Program-made: the position numbers and the translations under genes
Source: Sulfurimonas sp. endosymbiont of Alviniconcha boucheti
Lineage (GTDB): Bacteria; Campylobacterota; Campylobacteria; Campylobacterales; Sulfurimonadaceae
DNA: 36,457 bases
Direction: 5' to 3'
Assembly (NCBI GenBank): GCA_021766785.1
Contig: JAICBP010000076.1
Location: 24,189-60,645 of the forward strand
Shown here: positions 6,755 to 15,003 of the stretch, piece after piece
Position numbering within the stretch: the stretch's first letter is position 1
Layout: the number at the start of each line of letters is the position of its first letter
The notes under the pieces: generated by a model
What the model was told of the DNA's origin: nothing
The model's input: only the letters and a program-made list of their open reading frames with translations
The model's database searches: none

Positions 6755-9448
6755 CTAAAAACTAGAACTAAAATTAAACTGAAATTTAGTCCTATCTTTT
6801 ACGAAACTTGCATCATTATAAATATACTCTACATTTATAGGTATTGTAAAATTATTTATAAAAACAGTTGCAAAAGTCATTCCAGTCTTTACTTCATTTA
6901 CTCGTTCATGTACATCTTTAAAATCTGCTAAATCATAGTAACGGTATCTTGTATAAAGTGTCTCTCGTTGTAAGGAGAGGGGAAAAGTAAAAAAGTATGC
7001 TGAAAAGTTTAACACCTTTGCAAGGTTTATCCCAATATATCCTGCACTTTGAACATAACTACTGCTACTTAAACTTGCCATATTAATAACAGAAGGATCA
7101 AAATCATAAGAAGACATTGAGGAGATCTTTACTCCTCTTTTATTTATATTTGTGTCTGCATCACTTATTGAGTATTTTCCCTCTGCTCCAATATAAAATT
7201 CTCTAGGAAGATCATGCTTAGCAATTAAGTTTGTACCTACTATTTTGTCTTCTCTCTCTTGTACACCATAAAGCTGTATGCCATAGTGCTGATTTGCATA
7301 AAAACTCACACCATATTGCTCATGCTCAGAAAGTGATAATGTAACACTAAGAGGTTCCCTTGATATGGTATCATAGTCTTGATAATAACTCATATCAAGC
7401 GCACCATTCCAGTAGCCTTTTTTTAAGAATGGCACTTTTGCATTCGCCATAATACCACTATCTCGTATATCGGTTTTTGACCCCTTATCTATAACACCAT
7501 AACCAACAATACGGTAGTTAAGAAGATATTGTGCATTTGAATATCCTGCCCCAGCAACACTTATTGCATCAATATCTTTAGAAATAAAAAGATTTGCACT
7601 GTTTTGTTCAAGAGGATCTTCAAAATTTATATTTAAATTACCTATAAAATCATTCATATAAGAACCTATAGAGAATTGTGTACCACTATAATGCATATTA
7701 AAAAGAGAGTAATACTCCTCCTCTAAGTTGAACTCCTCTTCCTTTTTGATCTTTTGAGATCTCTTGTTTTTAATATATTTATTACCATAATAAGCTTTAT
7801 CTTCAAAAAAGAGTTTTGTGTTATAGGGTTGTTCCTGTTTTTGTGTCATCTCATTTATCACATAGTAGTACTCTTGAGAGCCTACTGCTGCAAGGAGAAC
7901 CTCTTTATCATTTATCACTCTTGCTTCTACAATATTATCTCCACTGCTAACTCTTGTAATAGTAGCGTTACTATAACGATAAAGTGTTGATCCTAGTTGA
8001 GAGTTCGCTACAAAGTAGATATTATCTTTAGAATCTACACCACTTACTATTCCATAAAAACCTCTGTAGGAGTAGAGTGCTGTTTTATTTTTATAAAGTG
8101 TTCTTATTTTTCCTTTTTGTTTGAAGTAATAAAGATTATCCTTTTTATCTATAAAAACCGAAGAGTTTACCTGTGAGTAAAATTTATTTCCTACATAGAG
8201 TTGTGGTTGTGAATAGGAAGAGGCGACATCAAAGTAAACTATTTGACCAGTAGAGAGATACCCCTGTATCATCTTTGAATCTGTTCCTTCTTTGATGTAG
8301 CCATTGGCATTAAAAAGTCCTTGTCTTATACGAATAGGGGAGGTGTACATACTCCCCTGTGTAAGATATTCTCCATCTACTTTTAGTACTTTTCCTGAAA
8401 GATAAGAGTCTCGATGTTTTGTTATCTTTTTTGTTTGTTTATTGAAAATTACAAGTTCTGGAGCTCTCCGTCCACTCTCATTTGTGATAAAAAAAATCTC
8501 ATTTTTTGAATTTCCTAAAGAGCTAAAAAATTGTGATTTTGCGATGATCTCACCATTAACTTCCACAAGATCTTTAGCCAGATTTTTTTCATACTTCTCA
8601 AAATCTCCAACACTATCGACAAAGGTATGTCCCACACTGTCCAACATACTTATATCTGTAAAAAGAGGGAAGATACAATCTTGAGAGTGTCTTTTAAAAT
8701 AACTATTTATTCTCTTAAGACCATAATGTTTAGCCATATATAGGTTATAAAAACCACCTTGTATATAGGCTATTTCACCATAAGGAAAGGCTAGTTTACT
8801 ATTATAAAGATATTCTGGTTTGAGTTGATTATCCTTAGCCTGTAGAAGTGTTAATGCTTTAAATCTACCACTATAAAGGCGACCTCCATTACCATGCCAG
8901 GACTCATTAAGTACTGCATTTCCCTCTAACATAAATGAATTTTCTAATAGATTTGGAATAATAAGTGGAGAGTATAAATTACCAAAGATAGCATGGAGAG
9001 ATTGAGAGATAATATCTCCTTTAACATTGAGCTGATAGTTATGTGCTGTTTCATGGTATAACAGTGTATCTAGCCATGATGTTGAAGAGAAGTAGTCCAC
9101 TAACTCTGTTCCCCCAACATAATTAATCTGCCTGTTATTAGGTATCTGTGTTGAGAAGCCGTTGGCTATTTGGTTGTTGTCTGAGATAAGTCCTACATAG
9201 AGTGTTTCATCAAGTTTCCAGTTGAAAAAGTTTTCATAATTATCATGAAGTGACTCCTCTATAGAGGCGGTTTCTTTTGCAAAAGAAAGATTATCTTTTG
9301 TATAAATAATCTCAATATTTTTGCTTTGAAGCTGATGTGTATAATAACTCTTATCATGAGGAACGATAGAGCGTCGAGTCTCTAAAGGAAGATCAAATGT
9401 AGCAAAAAGAGAAGAGATACTAAGTAGAGATAATGCAAGATATTTCAT
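6755..9448 (-). CDS. Outer-membrane protein with zinc-metallopeptidase, propeller and barrel regions
   Basis: A large (897-residue) secreted protein with a signal peptide ending near residue 16 (SISSLFA). Three regions can be seen. At 120-190, LLYHETAHNYQL gives HExxH (132-136), and 39 residues on LEGNAVLNE supplies E175, the third zinc ligand of gluzincin peptidases. Residues about 290-560 carry repeated short beta-strand units with Y/F-x-G and SKDNIYF-type segments, like a TolB/SMP-30 propeller. Residues about 580-897 consist of alternating hydrophobic strands rich in Tyr, and the protein ends in Phe (FNFSSSF), as outer-membrane barrels do. It may therefore expose or shelter a peptidase at the outer membrane. 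I know of no named family for the whole. It follows the DUF4105 gene on the same strand after 114 bases. Confidence 0.62.
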   Translation of the reverse strand: MKYLALSLLSISSLFATFDLPLETRRSIVPHDKSYYTHQLQSKNIEIIYTKDNLSFAKETASIEESLHDNYENFFNWKLDETLYVGLISDNNQIANGFSTQIPNNRQINYVGGTELVDYFSSTSWLDTLLYHETAHNYQLNVKGDIISQSLHAIFGNLYSPLIIPNLLENSFMLEGNAVLNESWHGNGGRLYSGRFKALTLLQAKDNQLKPEYLYNSKLAFPYGEIAYIQGGFYNLYMAKHYGLKRINSYFKRHSQDCIFPLFTDISMLDSVGHTFVDSVGDFEKYEKNLAKDLVEVNGEIIAKSQFFSSLGNSKNEIFFITNESGRRAPELVIFNKQTKKITKHRDSYLSGKVLKVDGEYLTQGSMYTSPIRIRQGLFNANGYIKEGTDSKMIQGYLSTGQIVYFDVASSYSQPQLYVGNKFYSQVNSSVFIDKKDNLYYFKQKGKIRTLYKNKTALYSYRGFYGIVSGVDSKDNIYFVANSQLGSTLYRYSNATITRVSSGDNIVEARVINDKEVLLAAVGSQEYYYVINEMTQKQEQPYNTKLFFEDKAYYGNKYIKNKRSQKIKKEEEFNLEEEYYSLFNMHYSGTQFSIGSYMNDFIGNLNINFEDPLEQNSANLFISKDIDAISVAGAGYSNAQYLLNYRIVGYGVIDKGSKTDIRDSGIMANAKVPFLKKGYWNGALDMSYYQDYDTISREPLSVTLSLSEHEQYGVSFYANQHYGIQLYGVQEREDKIVGTNLIAKHDLPREFYIGAEGKYSISDADTNINKRGVKISSMSSYDFDPSVINMASLSSSSYVQSAGYIGINLAKVLNFSAYFFTFPLSLQRETLYTRYRYYDLADFKDVHERVNEVKTGMTFATVFINNFTIPINVEYIYNDASFVKDRTKFQFNFSSSF

Positions 9449-9562
9449 GTCATTACATCCTTTAATTTAGAGAGTTTTTAAAGAGAGATAACTATTCTAT
9501 CATAATTTAAGTAATAGTGACCAAACCTGTAAAACTCTTTTTTATGTCGCTGTTTTATTGTA

Positions 9563-11356
9563 CTAAAACAACTTACTAAAACCAAATTCATAATTTTGAT
9601 ACTTATCATTAGTATTCACTTGTTCAAAATTAAAATATAATTTATAATCTTTAAATAAAAATATAGTATGTTCTAATACAAATTTATCATAAATTTTATT
9701 GTCATTTACAAATAATGGTTGATAGTATAATAGACTTTTCATATTGAAGATTTCATATATCATTCCACCTATCTGTGGATTGAAAAATATATGGGCTTTA
9801 TCATCTCTATTATATCCAACTCCAAGATTTAACATTGCAAATACATTTATATCATGCCACAATAAAAAATCTATTCCTATTGCACCATCTATTTTAACAG
9901 TATCTATATACTTCATTTTTTTGCTATACTCTTTTTTGACAGCTAACTCAAATTGATAGGACAAATCATTAGTTAGTGTGTCATAGGGGATATATGACTT
10001 CATTCCATATAAAGTAAATTCTTTTAATTCTATATCATTTTTATTTGCTAAAATTGATAAATAAGCGATTTTTAATTCACTCTCTCCAAAATATTCTCTA
10101 TTATTATCATTTAATAAGTGTGAAGCTCCTAAAAATGATAATTTAAAAAACTCCTCTTCATTTATATTATTATAGCCTATGTCAATCTGTCTTTCATTTG
10201 GAATATTATTTGGAGATTTATATTCTGATATATCAAAAATAGTTCCATCATTTTTAATTGAATTATAAATACTCTTTCTAAAATTATTAAATTCATCAAT
10301 ATTGATGTCATTATTTTTATATTGCACACTACTATAAGCTTCCAATAGTTTTAAGGAGTTAAAATCTAATTTAGAAATCTTGTTATAGCTTTTATTTTCT
10401 ACAATACTTTTTATATTGTTAATCTTATAACTATCTAAACCCTCAGCTGTCATCTTTATCAACCATTCATTACTTGGAGATAATTCACTTTTTTCTATCA
10501 GATTGTATTTATAGAGTAATTTGACTATATCAAGAGGGGTTATCCATAGTTTATTATCATCATATATCTTTGGATTTGCTAATGATAATGCATAGTAAAT
10601 TACGGTTGAACAATTATAGCTTGTAAAAAAATATTTCATATCAATACCTTTTAACTCCCATATATGATAATAAATCAATTTTTTTCTATACTCTGATAAT
10701 TTTAATTGATATGCCCAAACATTTCTATTCTCTTTTTTTGTATATTGTTCAACTATTTTTTTATATGGTAGTAGTGCAAATAATCCTTTCATTCCTGAAA
10801 AAATATTTTGATATGCTAATGTTACTAAATTTGTACCATCTAATATTGTGTAGAATGTAATGGCATGTTCTACTTCTCTATTTTGATAATTTTTGCCACT
10901 ATATTTTAAAAATGTATGCCCCATCATACTTGAAGGATTTTTCACATTTTCAGAAGCATAAATTAAAGATATTTTATCAGCTGGTGCTTTCATCTTATAA
11001 GTATTAAAATTTGGACAATTTATTTTAGGAAATTCGCTATCAGATACATTTAGTTCGTGAGATATAAATAATAATCTACTTGGAAACTTACATTGTGGGT
11101 GGTTATTGATGTTATGGTAATTTTCTTGTGAAGTGTAAAAATATTTTATGGTCGTTATTAATTCATTTTTTAATGAAAAACTTTGACTTAGAATAAATTT
11201 TTTATTTTTAATATTAAAACTACCATTATAATGAAGCAGTGCTTTCCATTCATTCTTTTCATAAAGTTTTAAATTATTTGCTTTATTTAAAATTTTTTCT
11301 TGTGAAGAGTATAGAAGAATAGGAAAAAAGAAAAGAAGAAAAAATCTTCTAATCAT
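9563..11356 (-). CDS. DUF4105 (Lnb N-terminal periplasmic domain) protein
   Basis: A 597-residue exported protein whose N-terminal hydrophobic segment (residues 4-17) is followed by SSQ. The DUF4105 core spans about 85-260, with conserved cysteines at C89 and C114, MMGHTFLKYSG (H147), VEHAITFYT (H164), and TSYNCSTVIYYAL containing C249. The His and Cys spacing and the fold prediction of this family suggest a papain-like hydrolase. The name Lnb derives from its use as a fused periplasmic domain, and its substrate is unknown. The C-terminal half (about 390-597) has alternating strands and ends SKLF, like a membrane barrel. The gene starts 11 bases after the repeat lipoprotein stops, so the two form an operon. 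Confidence 0.78.
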   Translation of the reverse strand: MIRRFFLLFFFPILLYSSQEKILNKANNLKLYEKNEWKALLHYNGSFNIKNKKFILSQSFSLKNELITTIKYFYTSQENYHNINNHPQCKFPSRLLFISHELNVSDSEFPKINCPNFNTYKMKAPADKISLIYASENVKNPSSMMGHTFLKYSGKNYQNREVEHAITFYTILDGTNLVTLAYQNIFSGMKGLFALLPYKKIVEQYTKKENRNVWAYQLKLSEYRKKLIYYHIWELKGIDMKYFFTSYNCSTVIYYALSLANPKIYDDNKLWITPLDIVKLLYKYNLIEKSELSPSNEWLIKMTAEGLDSYKINNIKSIVENKSYNKISKLDFNSLKLLEAYSSVQYKNNDINIDEFNNFRKSIYNSIKNDGTIFDISEYKSPNNIPNERQIDIGYNNINEEEFFKLSFLGASHLLNDNNREYFGESELKIAYLSILANKNDIELKEFTLYGMKSYIPYDTLTNDLSYQFELAVKKEYSKKMKYIDTVKIDGAIGIDFLLWHDINVFAMLNLGVGYNRDDKAHIFFNPQIGGMIYEIFNMKSLLYYQPLFVNDNKIYDKFVLEHTIFLFKDYKLYFNFEQVNTNDKYQNYEFGFSKLF

Positions 11357-11367
11357 TAATATTCTTT

Positions 11368-12171
11368 TTATGGAGTTGTAATATTATCATCAACCGGCGT
11401 TGGTGTATCACCATTCTCTGGAGTTGTAATATTATCATCAACCGGCGTTGGTGAATCATCATTCTCTGGAGTTGTAATGTTATCATCAACCGGCGTTGGT
11501 GTATCATCATTCTCTGGAGTTGTAATATTATCATCAACCGGCGTTGGTGAATCATCATTCTCTGGAGTTGTAATATTATCATCAACCGGCGTTGTTGTGT
11601 CATCATTTTCTGGAGCTGTAATATTATCATCAACCGGCGTTGGTGTGTCATCATTCTCTGGAGTTGTAATGTTATCATCAACCGGCGTTGTTGTGTCATC
11701 ATTTTCTGGAGCTGTAATATTATCATCAACTAGAGTTGTTGTATCATTATTCTCTGGAATTATTATATTATCATCATATTTCCACATAGCTCCAGTGTAA
11801 GAATCAATAGTTGTAAAACTTATTGCTAAAACATCACCAAAAACCCAAGGGTTTATTCTCTTTTTTATTATTATAGGCTCAAACTCATTATCATCACTAG
11901 TTAATAATAAATTTTTATTTTTTCTAAATATTGTAATTGTAGCAGGAGTGGTAAAAGATTGAGTCTCTTCCGATTCTTCTCTTAGTTTAGTACTCAAAAG
12001 CTCATCTATCATAGTTTTATTTTTTATTGATATATGCCTTAGACTGGCTTTCATTGGCTTACTTGAATTAATAGTGATTTTTTGTTTTACACCACCACCA
12101 TAATAAGTAGCACATCCACTAAACATTATAACACTTACCAATGGCAACACAATTAATAATTTTTTATTCAT
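11368..12171 (-). CDS. Lipoprotein with eight 16-residue Asp/Thr/Pro repeats
   Basis: A 267-residue lipoprotein whose lipobox MFSGC ends at residue 19. The N-terminal 125 residues contain a compact domain with INPWVFGDVLAISFTTIDSYTGAMWKYDD, a pattern seen in small bacterial lipoproteins with a buried C-terminal hairpin (NPW...G...D..TGA.WK). From about residue 135 the protein is an acidic, unfolded tail of eight near-identical 16-residue units of the type PENDDTPTPVDDNITT, ending abruptly at Pro. Such tails usually act as flexible spacers or surface-exposed stalks, so that role is an inference. The ribosome site is AAAGGA. It is the first gene of a pair with the DUF4105 gene. Confidence 0.75.
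   Translation of the reverse strand: MNKKLLIVLPLVSVIMFSGCATYYGGGVKQKITINSSKPMKASLRHISIKNKTMIDELLSTKLREESEETQSFTTPATITIFRKNKNLLLTSDDNEFEPIIIKKRINPWVFGDVLAISFTTIDSYTGAMWKYDDNIIIPENNDTTTLVDDNITAPENDDTTTPVDDNITTPENDDTPTPVDDNITAPENDDTTTPVDDNITTPENDDSPTPVDDNITTPENDDTPTPVDDNITTPENDDSPTPVDDNITTPENGDTPTPVDDNITTP
11374..11757 (-). repeat. 48-bp tandem repeat (8 units), coding
   Basis: Eight head-to-tail 48-base units, each 16 codons, differ at only a few bases. Variable positions give T/S/P/A substitutions plus one Asp to Gly. The first unit (11710-11757) is the most diverged. The period is a multiple of three, so gain or loss of units preserves the frame. The units lack stops in other frames too, so long shadow ORFs appear on both strands. 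They are not separate genes. Confidence 0.92.
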
Positions 12172-12197
12172 TTTTATCCTTTAACTGTAAACATTGT

Positions 12198-12254
12198 ATT
12201 ATAATTTTATTTAGTAGAATATTATCTTAATCTAACAAAAAAGCAGATAATATT
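12198..12254 (-). promoter_or_regulatory. Promoter and inverted-repeat operator candidate for the repeat lipoprotein
   Basis: On the minus strand a TATAAT (12198-12203) lies 26 bases before the start codon. A perfect 10-bp inverted repeat, AATATTATCT at 12218-12227 and AGATAATATT at 12245-12254 with a 17-base spacer, covers the expected -35 area. It could be a repressor or activator site. The rest of 12255-12433 has no ORF, only a GACTAG/CTAGTC hairpin at 12385-12400 that may end the operon above it. Confidence 0.4.
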
Positions 12255-12433
12255 TATAAATTTTACATAAGGAATGCATAATTTATTAAAATGTATATAT
12301 TGAGTATTTATAAGAATAGAGAGTGAAAGAGATTGAATTGTTGTTTTTTAGAGGAGTTTTTTCAACATTTTTTTAGTCCATTTCGACTAGAAACCTAGTC
12401 TATATTGTATATTTATTTGATTTTCCATATTCT

Positions 12434-13156
12434 CTATTTTATAGAAGAAGAGTGGCAATTTCTTAATGTCTTGTTAGGGTTCTTTATGTAGCCATAGCCA
12501 TTGTAAATAGTCAAAGCACCATAAAGAATAATAGCTACACTAGATAAACTCATCATCATATTTCTAAAGCTTGTAGCAGAAGCGAGAGAGGTTAAAAGAC
12601 CAACCCCAAACATAGTAGGAATGGTACTCATCCCAAAAATAGCCATAACTAAAGCACCATAGAAAGGATTAGCCGTACTAGCAGCGGTAATGGCAAAAAA
12701 ATAAACAAATCCACAAGGAAGAAGCCCATTGAGCATACCTAGAAGGAAAAAGCTACTGTTAGATCTGGAGTTAAGCACTCTTTGGAATGTTTTTTTATAA
12801 AGTGGTGAGCTTGAAAAAGAGTGTTCTATGAGTGTAAGAAATTTTATTTTTCCTAGTAATGAGACTCCTGCAAGTATCATAAAGAGTCCTGCTATTATAA
12901 GTAATATAGCATTGGCTAGATTTGAAAAAAGTACTACACCACCAAGAGTACCAAACATAGCACCTAAAATTGTGTACGTCAAAACACGACCAAAGTTATA
13001 GAGCAGATGTGCCACTGTTTTAGTGACTTTTGAGCTTTGTGGTTCTATTTTTATGGTTGAGTATGCCATCACTATACCCCCACACATCCCTATACAGTGT
13101 CCAAAAGATCCTAAAAATGCGATACTTATAATAGTAAGAATATTAACAGTTTCCAT
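12434..13156 (-). CDS. TauE/SafE-like membrane protein (COG2836 type)
   Basis: A 240-residue polytopic membrane protein with about six hydrophobic segments. The first helix region carries GHCIGMCGGIVMAYS, and later GLLPCGFVY repeats the Gly/Pro/Cys pattern. This is the signature of the COG2836 'sulfite exporter TauE/SafE' branch related to DsbD/UreH-like transporters. Members often sit beside cytochrome oxidase or copper-handling genes and are thought to move copper or other metals, not sulfite. It starts three bases after the NosL-like gene ends and is last in a six-gene operon. The paired Cys-Met motifs support metal handling. The exact substrate is unproven. Confidence 0.78.
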   Translation of the reverse strand: METVNILTIISIAFLGSFGHCIGMCGGIVMAYSTIKIEPQSSKVTKTVAHLLYNFGRVLTYTILGAMFGTLGGVVLFSNLANAILLIIAGLFMILAGVSLLGKIKFLTLIEHSFSSSPLYKKTFQRVLNSRSNSSFFLLGMLNGLLPCGFVYFFAITAASTANPFYGALVMAIFGMSTIPTMFGVGLLTSLASATSFRNMMMSLSSVAIILYGALTIYNGYGYIKNPNKTLRNCHSSSIK

Positions 13157-13159
13157 CGT

Positions 13160-13663
13160 TTAGAGTCCTAAAAGTTTTTTGCGAATTTTTGGGTCTTGCA
13201 TAGTTTCTCCACGAAGCATTTTAAGTTTAAAAGTTTTATAAGAGACAAAGTTTTTTTGATTATTTTCGTAAGCTCCAAAACCATATCCCATGGGTGTAAT
13301 ATCATTAAGAGAGTAGTATGCATCTTCTGCATGAAGCCATCTCTTTGTATCTTTTGTCCGTACCCAGATAACAGCCTTATCTTTAAATGGTTTATCTTCA
13401 AGCCAGTGAATAAAACCACCATGATCATGAAAGAACCATGTTTTTCCATCTGGAGCTATAACTTCTGATACATAGGTCATATCATCTATAATCATACCAC
13501 AATCACTATCTTGATACTTATGCAAAATAATTTCAAGAGGAACTTTATCAATATTTCCTTCTTTGATAACAACCATCTTTTGAACATTACCAAGAGAGAG
13601 GAAGAGTGCGACGATAAGAAGTATAAAAACAGATATAAATAAAAATGGAGTGATTTTTTTCAT
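13160..13663 (-). CDS. NosL-like membrane-anchored copper chaperone
   Basis: A 167-residue protein with one N-terminal membrane anchor (residues 5-25) and a periplasmic NosL-type domain. The motif DCGMIIDDM (54-62) has the Cys and Met used by NosL to bind Cu(I). It is followed by IAPDGKTWFFHDHGGFIHWL and, near 120-130, DITPMGYGFGAY with a further conserved Met. NosL proper matures nitrous oxide reductase. No nos genes are present here. The partner is a TauE/SafE-type transporter three bases downstream, so a general role in copper delivery, perhaps to the cbb3 oxidase, is inferred. Confidence 0.74.
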   Translation of the reverse strand: MKKITPFLFISVFILLIVALFLSLGNVQKMVVIKEGNIDKVPLEIILHKYQDSDCGMIIDDMTYVSEVIAPDGKTWFFHDHGGFIHWLEDKPFKDKAVIWVRTKDTKRWLHAEDAYYSLNDITPMGYGFGAYENNQKNFVSYKTFKLKMLRGETMQDPKIRKKLLGL

Positions 13664-13675
13664 AAAAGTATTATA

Positions 13676-14161
13676 CTACTCTCTTCTTTTTTTACCCTTA
13701 CCTAAATCATCATAAGCTAAAAAATTTATGAGATCCTTATGCATTGCATCATCAAGACTATCCCAAATAGCCTGTTTTTGTGAGAAACGTTCTAGATTCT
13801 CTTTTTTAGATTTTTTTATATCTCGTATAAGATAGTGGTAGCGAACAAGGTTTTTTGTATATTCACTCACAAAAGACCAGTTTTTTATAATCTGATAACT
13901 TCGCTCTTCATGATCAGTAAAACTCCACTCATGAAATTGAAAGTCCTCTTTATCTTTTCTAAAAGCACTAAAAGGTTTTCCTATATCATGGAGTAGTCCA
14001 GCAGGTACGAAACGCCACTCTCCTGCTTTAATGCACTCATAAGTTACTCTTAATGTATGTAGTAAAACACCATGTTGGTGCCACTTATTTTGAGTAAAGA
14101 GAAGTGAGTTCCAGAATGCATATGAAAAAATGCTATTAGATATATTTTTATTTTTATGCAT
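13676..14161 (-). CDS. HD-domain phosphohydrolase-like protein
   Basis: A 161-residue soluble protein with the HD metal-site pattern: HGVLLHTLRV (H35), GLLHDIGKPF (H58-D59), TDHEERSYQ (H84) and a later conserved LINFLAYDDLGKG (Asp). HD proteins hydrolyse phosphate esters, often of nucleotides. No specificity domain is present, so the substrate is unknown. Its ATG overlaps the stop of the recombinase gene by one base (TAATG), so it is translated from the same message. Confidence 0.8.
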   Translation of the reverse strand: MHKNKNISNSIFSYAFWNSLLFTQNKWHQHGVLLHTLRVTYECIKAGEWRFVPAGLLHDIGKPFSAFRKDKEDFQFHEWSFTDHEERSYQIIKNWSFVSEYTKNLVRYHYLIRDIKKSKKENLERFSQKQAIWDSLDDAMHKDLINFLAYDDLGKGKKRRE

Positions 14162-15003
14162 TATATACCTTTCTTATGACTATTTTTATCTGAAATAGGG
14201 TGAAAAACATCTACTGTCTCTTTTAAGCTATTTTTCTCTATATGTGTATAGATTTGTGTAGTCATCAAAGAAGCATGTCCTAATAGTTCTTGAACAACTC
14301 TTAAGTCTGCTCCTCCTGTTATAAGTGATGTTGCATAGGAGTGGCGCAGTATATGTGGTGAAACACCTAGATACTTTTGGGTTATTTTATAGGCACTAAT
14401 TCTGCTGAGTTTATCTCCTTTATAGTTTACCCAGATGTATTCGCTATCAAAAGGCATCTCTCTTTTATATTCAGATATTGCTTGAATGGCAATTTTAGCT
14501 AGAGGAACTATCCGCTCTTTCTCCCCTTTTGCATGGCGAATATGAAGCCACTCCTCTTCTATATCGGTAAACTCCAAAGCAAGAGACTCACTAATACGAG
14601 CTCCAGAGGCATAGAGAAATAGGAGCAGTGCAAAGTCTCGTTTGCCTATCCAAGTTGTCTTATCTATAAGAGAAAGACCAGTTTGTACTTGTTCGTATGA
14701 AAGATATTTAGGAAGGAGTTTTGGAATTTTTGCAAATTGAAATTTATCTTTTTTTTGCCGAAATTGTTCTTTAAAACAGAAGTCAAAAAAGGCATTTACA
14801 GCAGAAAGTTTTCTATTAAGTGTCCGTTTATTTTCATAAGTAGATAAGAGAGAAAGAAGTTTATCAGAGTCTAAAGAGAGAAGAGTCTTTTTTGAGCGCT
14901 CCTCAATCTGAAGAAGATCACTTTTGTAAGCACTCACACTCTTTTTTGAGAGGGAGCGAGTAACACTAATATACTCTAAAAATGCTTCAAGTTCATTAGA
15001 CAT
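14161..15003 (-). CDS. Xer-type tyrosine recombinase
   Basis: A 280-residue site-specific recombinase with an N-terminal SAM-like core-binding domain (1-90) and a catalytic domain. All catalytic residues can be seen: R136 (ASGARISES), K159 (HAKGEKERIVPL), H217-x-x-R220 (PHILRHSYATSL), H243 (LLGHASLMTT) and Y252 (QIYTHI). The length and HILRHSYAT/LGHASL motifs are of the XerC/XerD type used for chromosome dimer resolution. It is shorter than Helicobacter/Campylobacter XerH, so I give no xerH symbol. It lies in a housekeeping operon with one-base overlaps on both sides and no integrated element nearby, which argues for the resident Xer enzyme rather than a phage integrase. Confidence 0.85.
   Translation of the reverse strand: MSNELEAFLEYISVTRSLSKKSVSAYKSDLLQIEERSKKTLLSLDSDKLLSLLSTYENKRTLNRKLSAVNAFFDFCFKEQFRQKKDKFQFAKIPKLLPKYLSYEQVQTGLSLIDKTTWIGKRDFALLLFLYASGARISESLALEFTDIEEEWLHIRHAKGEKERIVPLAKIAIQAISEYKREMPFDSEYIWVNYKGDKLSRISAYKITQKYLGVSPHILRHSYATSLITGGADLRVVQELLGHASLMTTQIYTHIEKNSLKETVDVFHPISDKNSHKKGI

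Noticed and set aside
11374-11757. Tandem repeats considered as a CRISPR array
   Set aside because: Units are contiguous with no unique spacers and are translated.
11349-11800. Long shadow ORFs on both strands over the 48-bp repeat (for example 11349-11729 minus and 11477-11800 plus)
   Set aside because: They exist only because the period is a multiple of three and each unit lacks stops in these frames. The lipoprotein frame alone has a signal peptide, a non-repeat domain and a ribosome site.
12385-12400. GACTAG/CTAGTC hairpin considered as a Xer recombination (dif) site
   Set aside because: It is a 6-bp stem without two 11-bp Xer arms. A weak terminator is more likely.
14161-15003. Tyrosine recombinase as a phage or island integrase
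   Set aside because: It lies inside a tight housekeeping operon with no attachment repeats, tRNA or cargo beside it.
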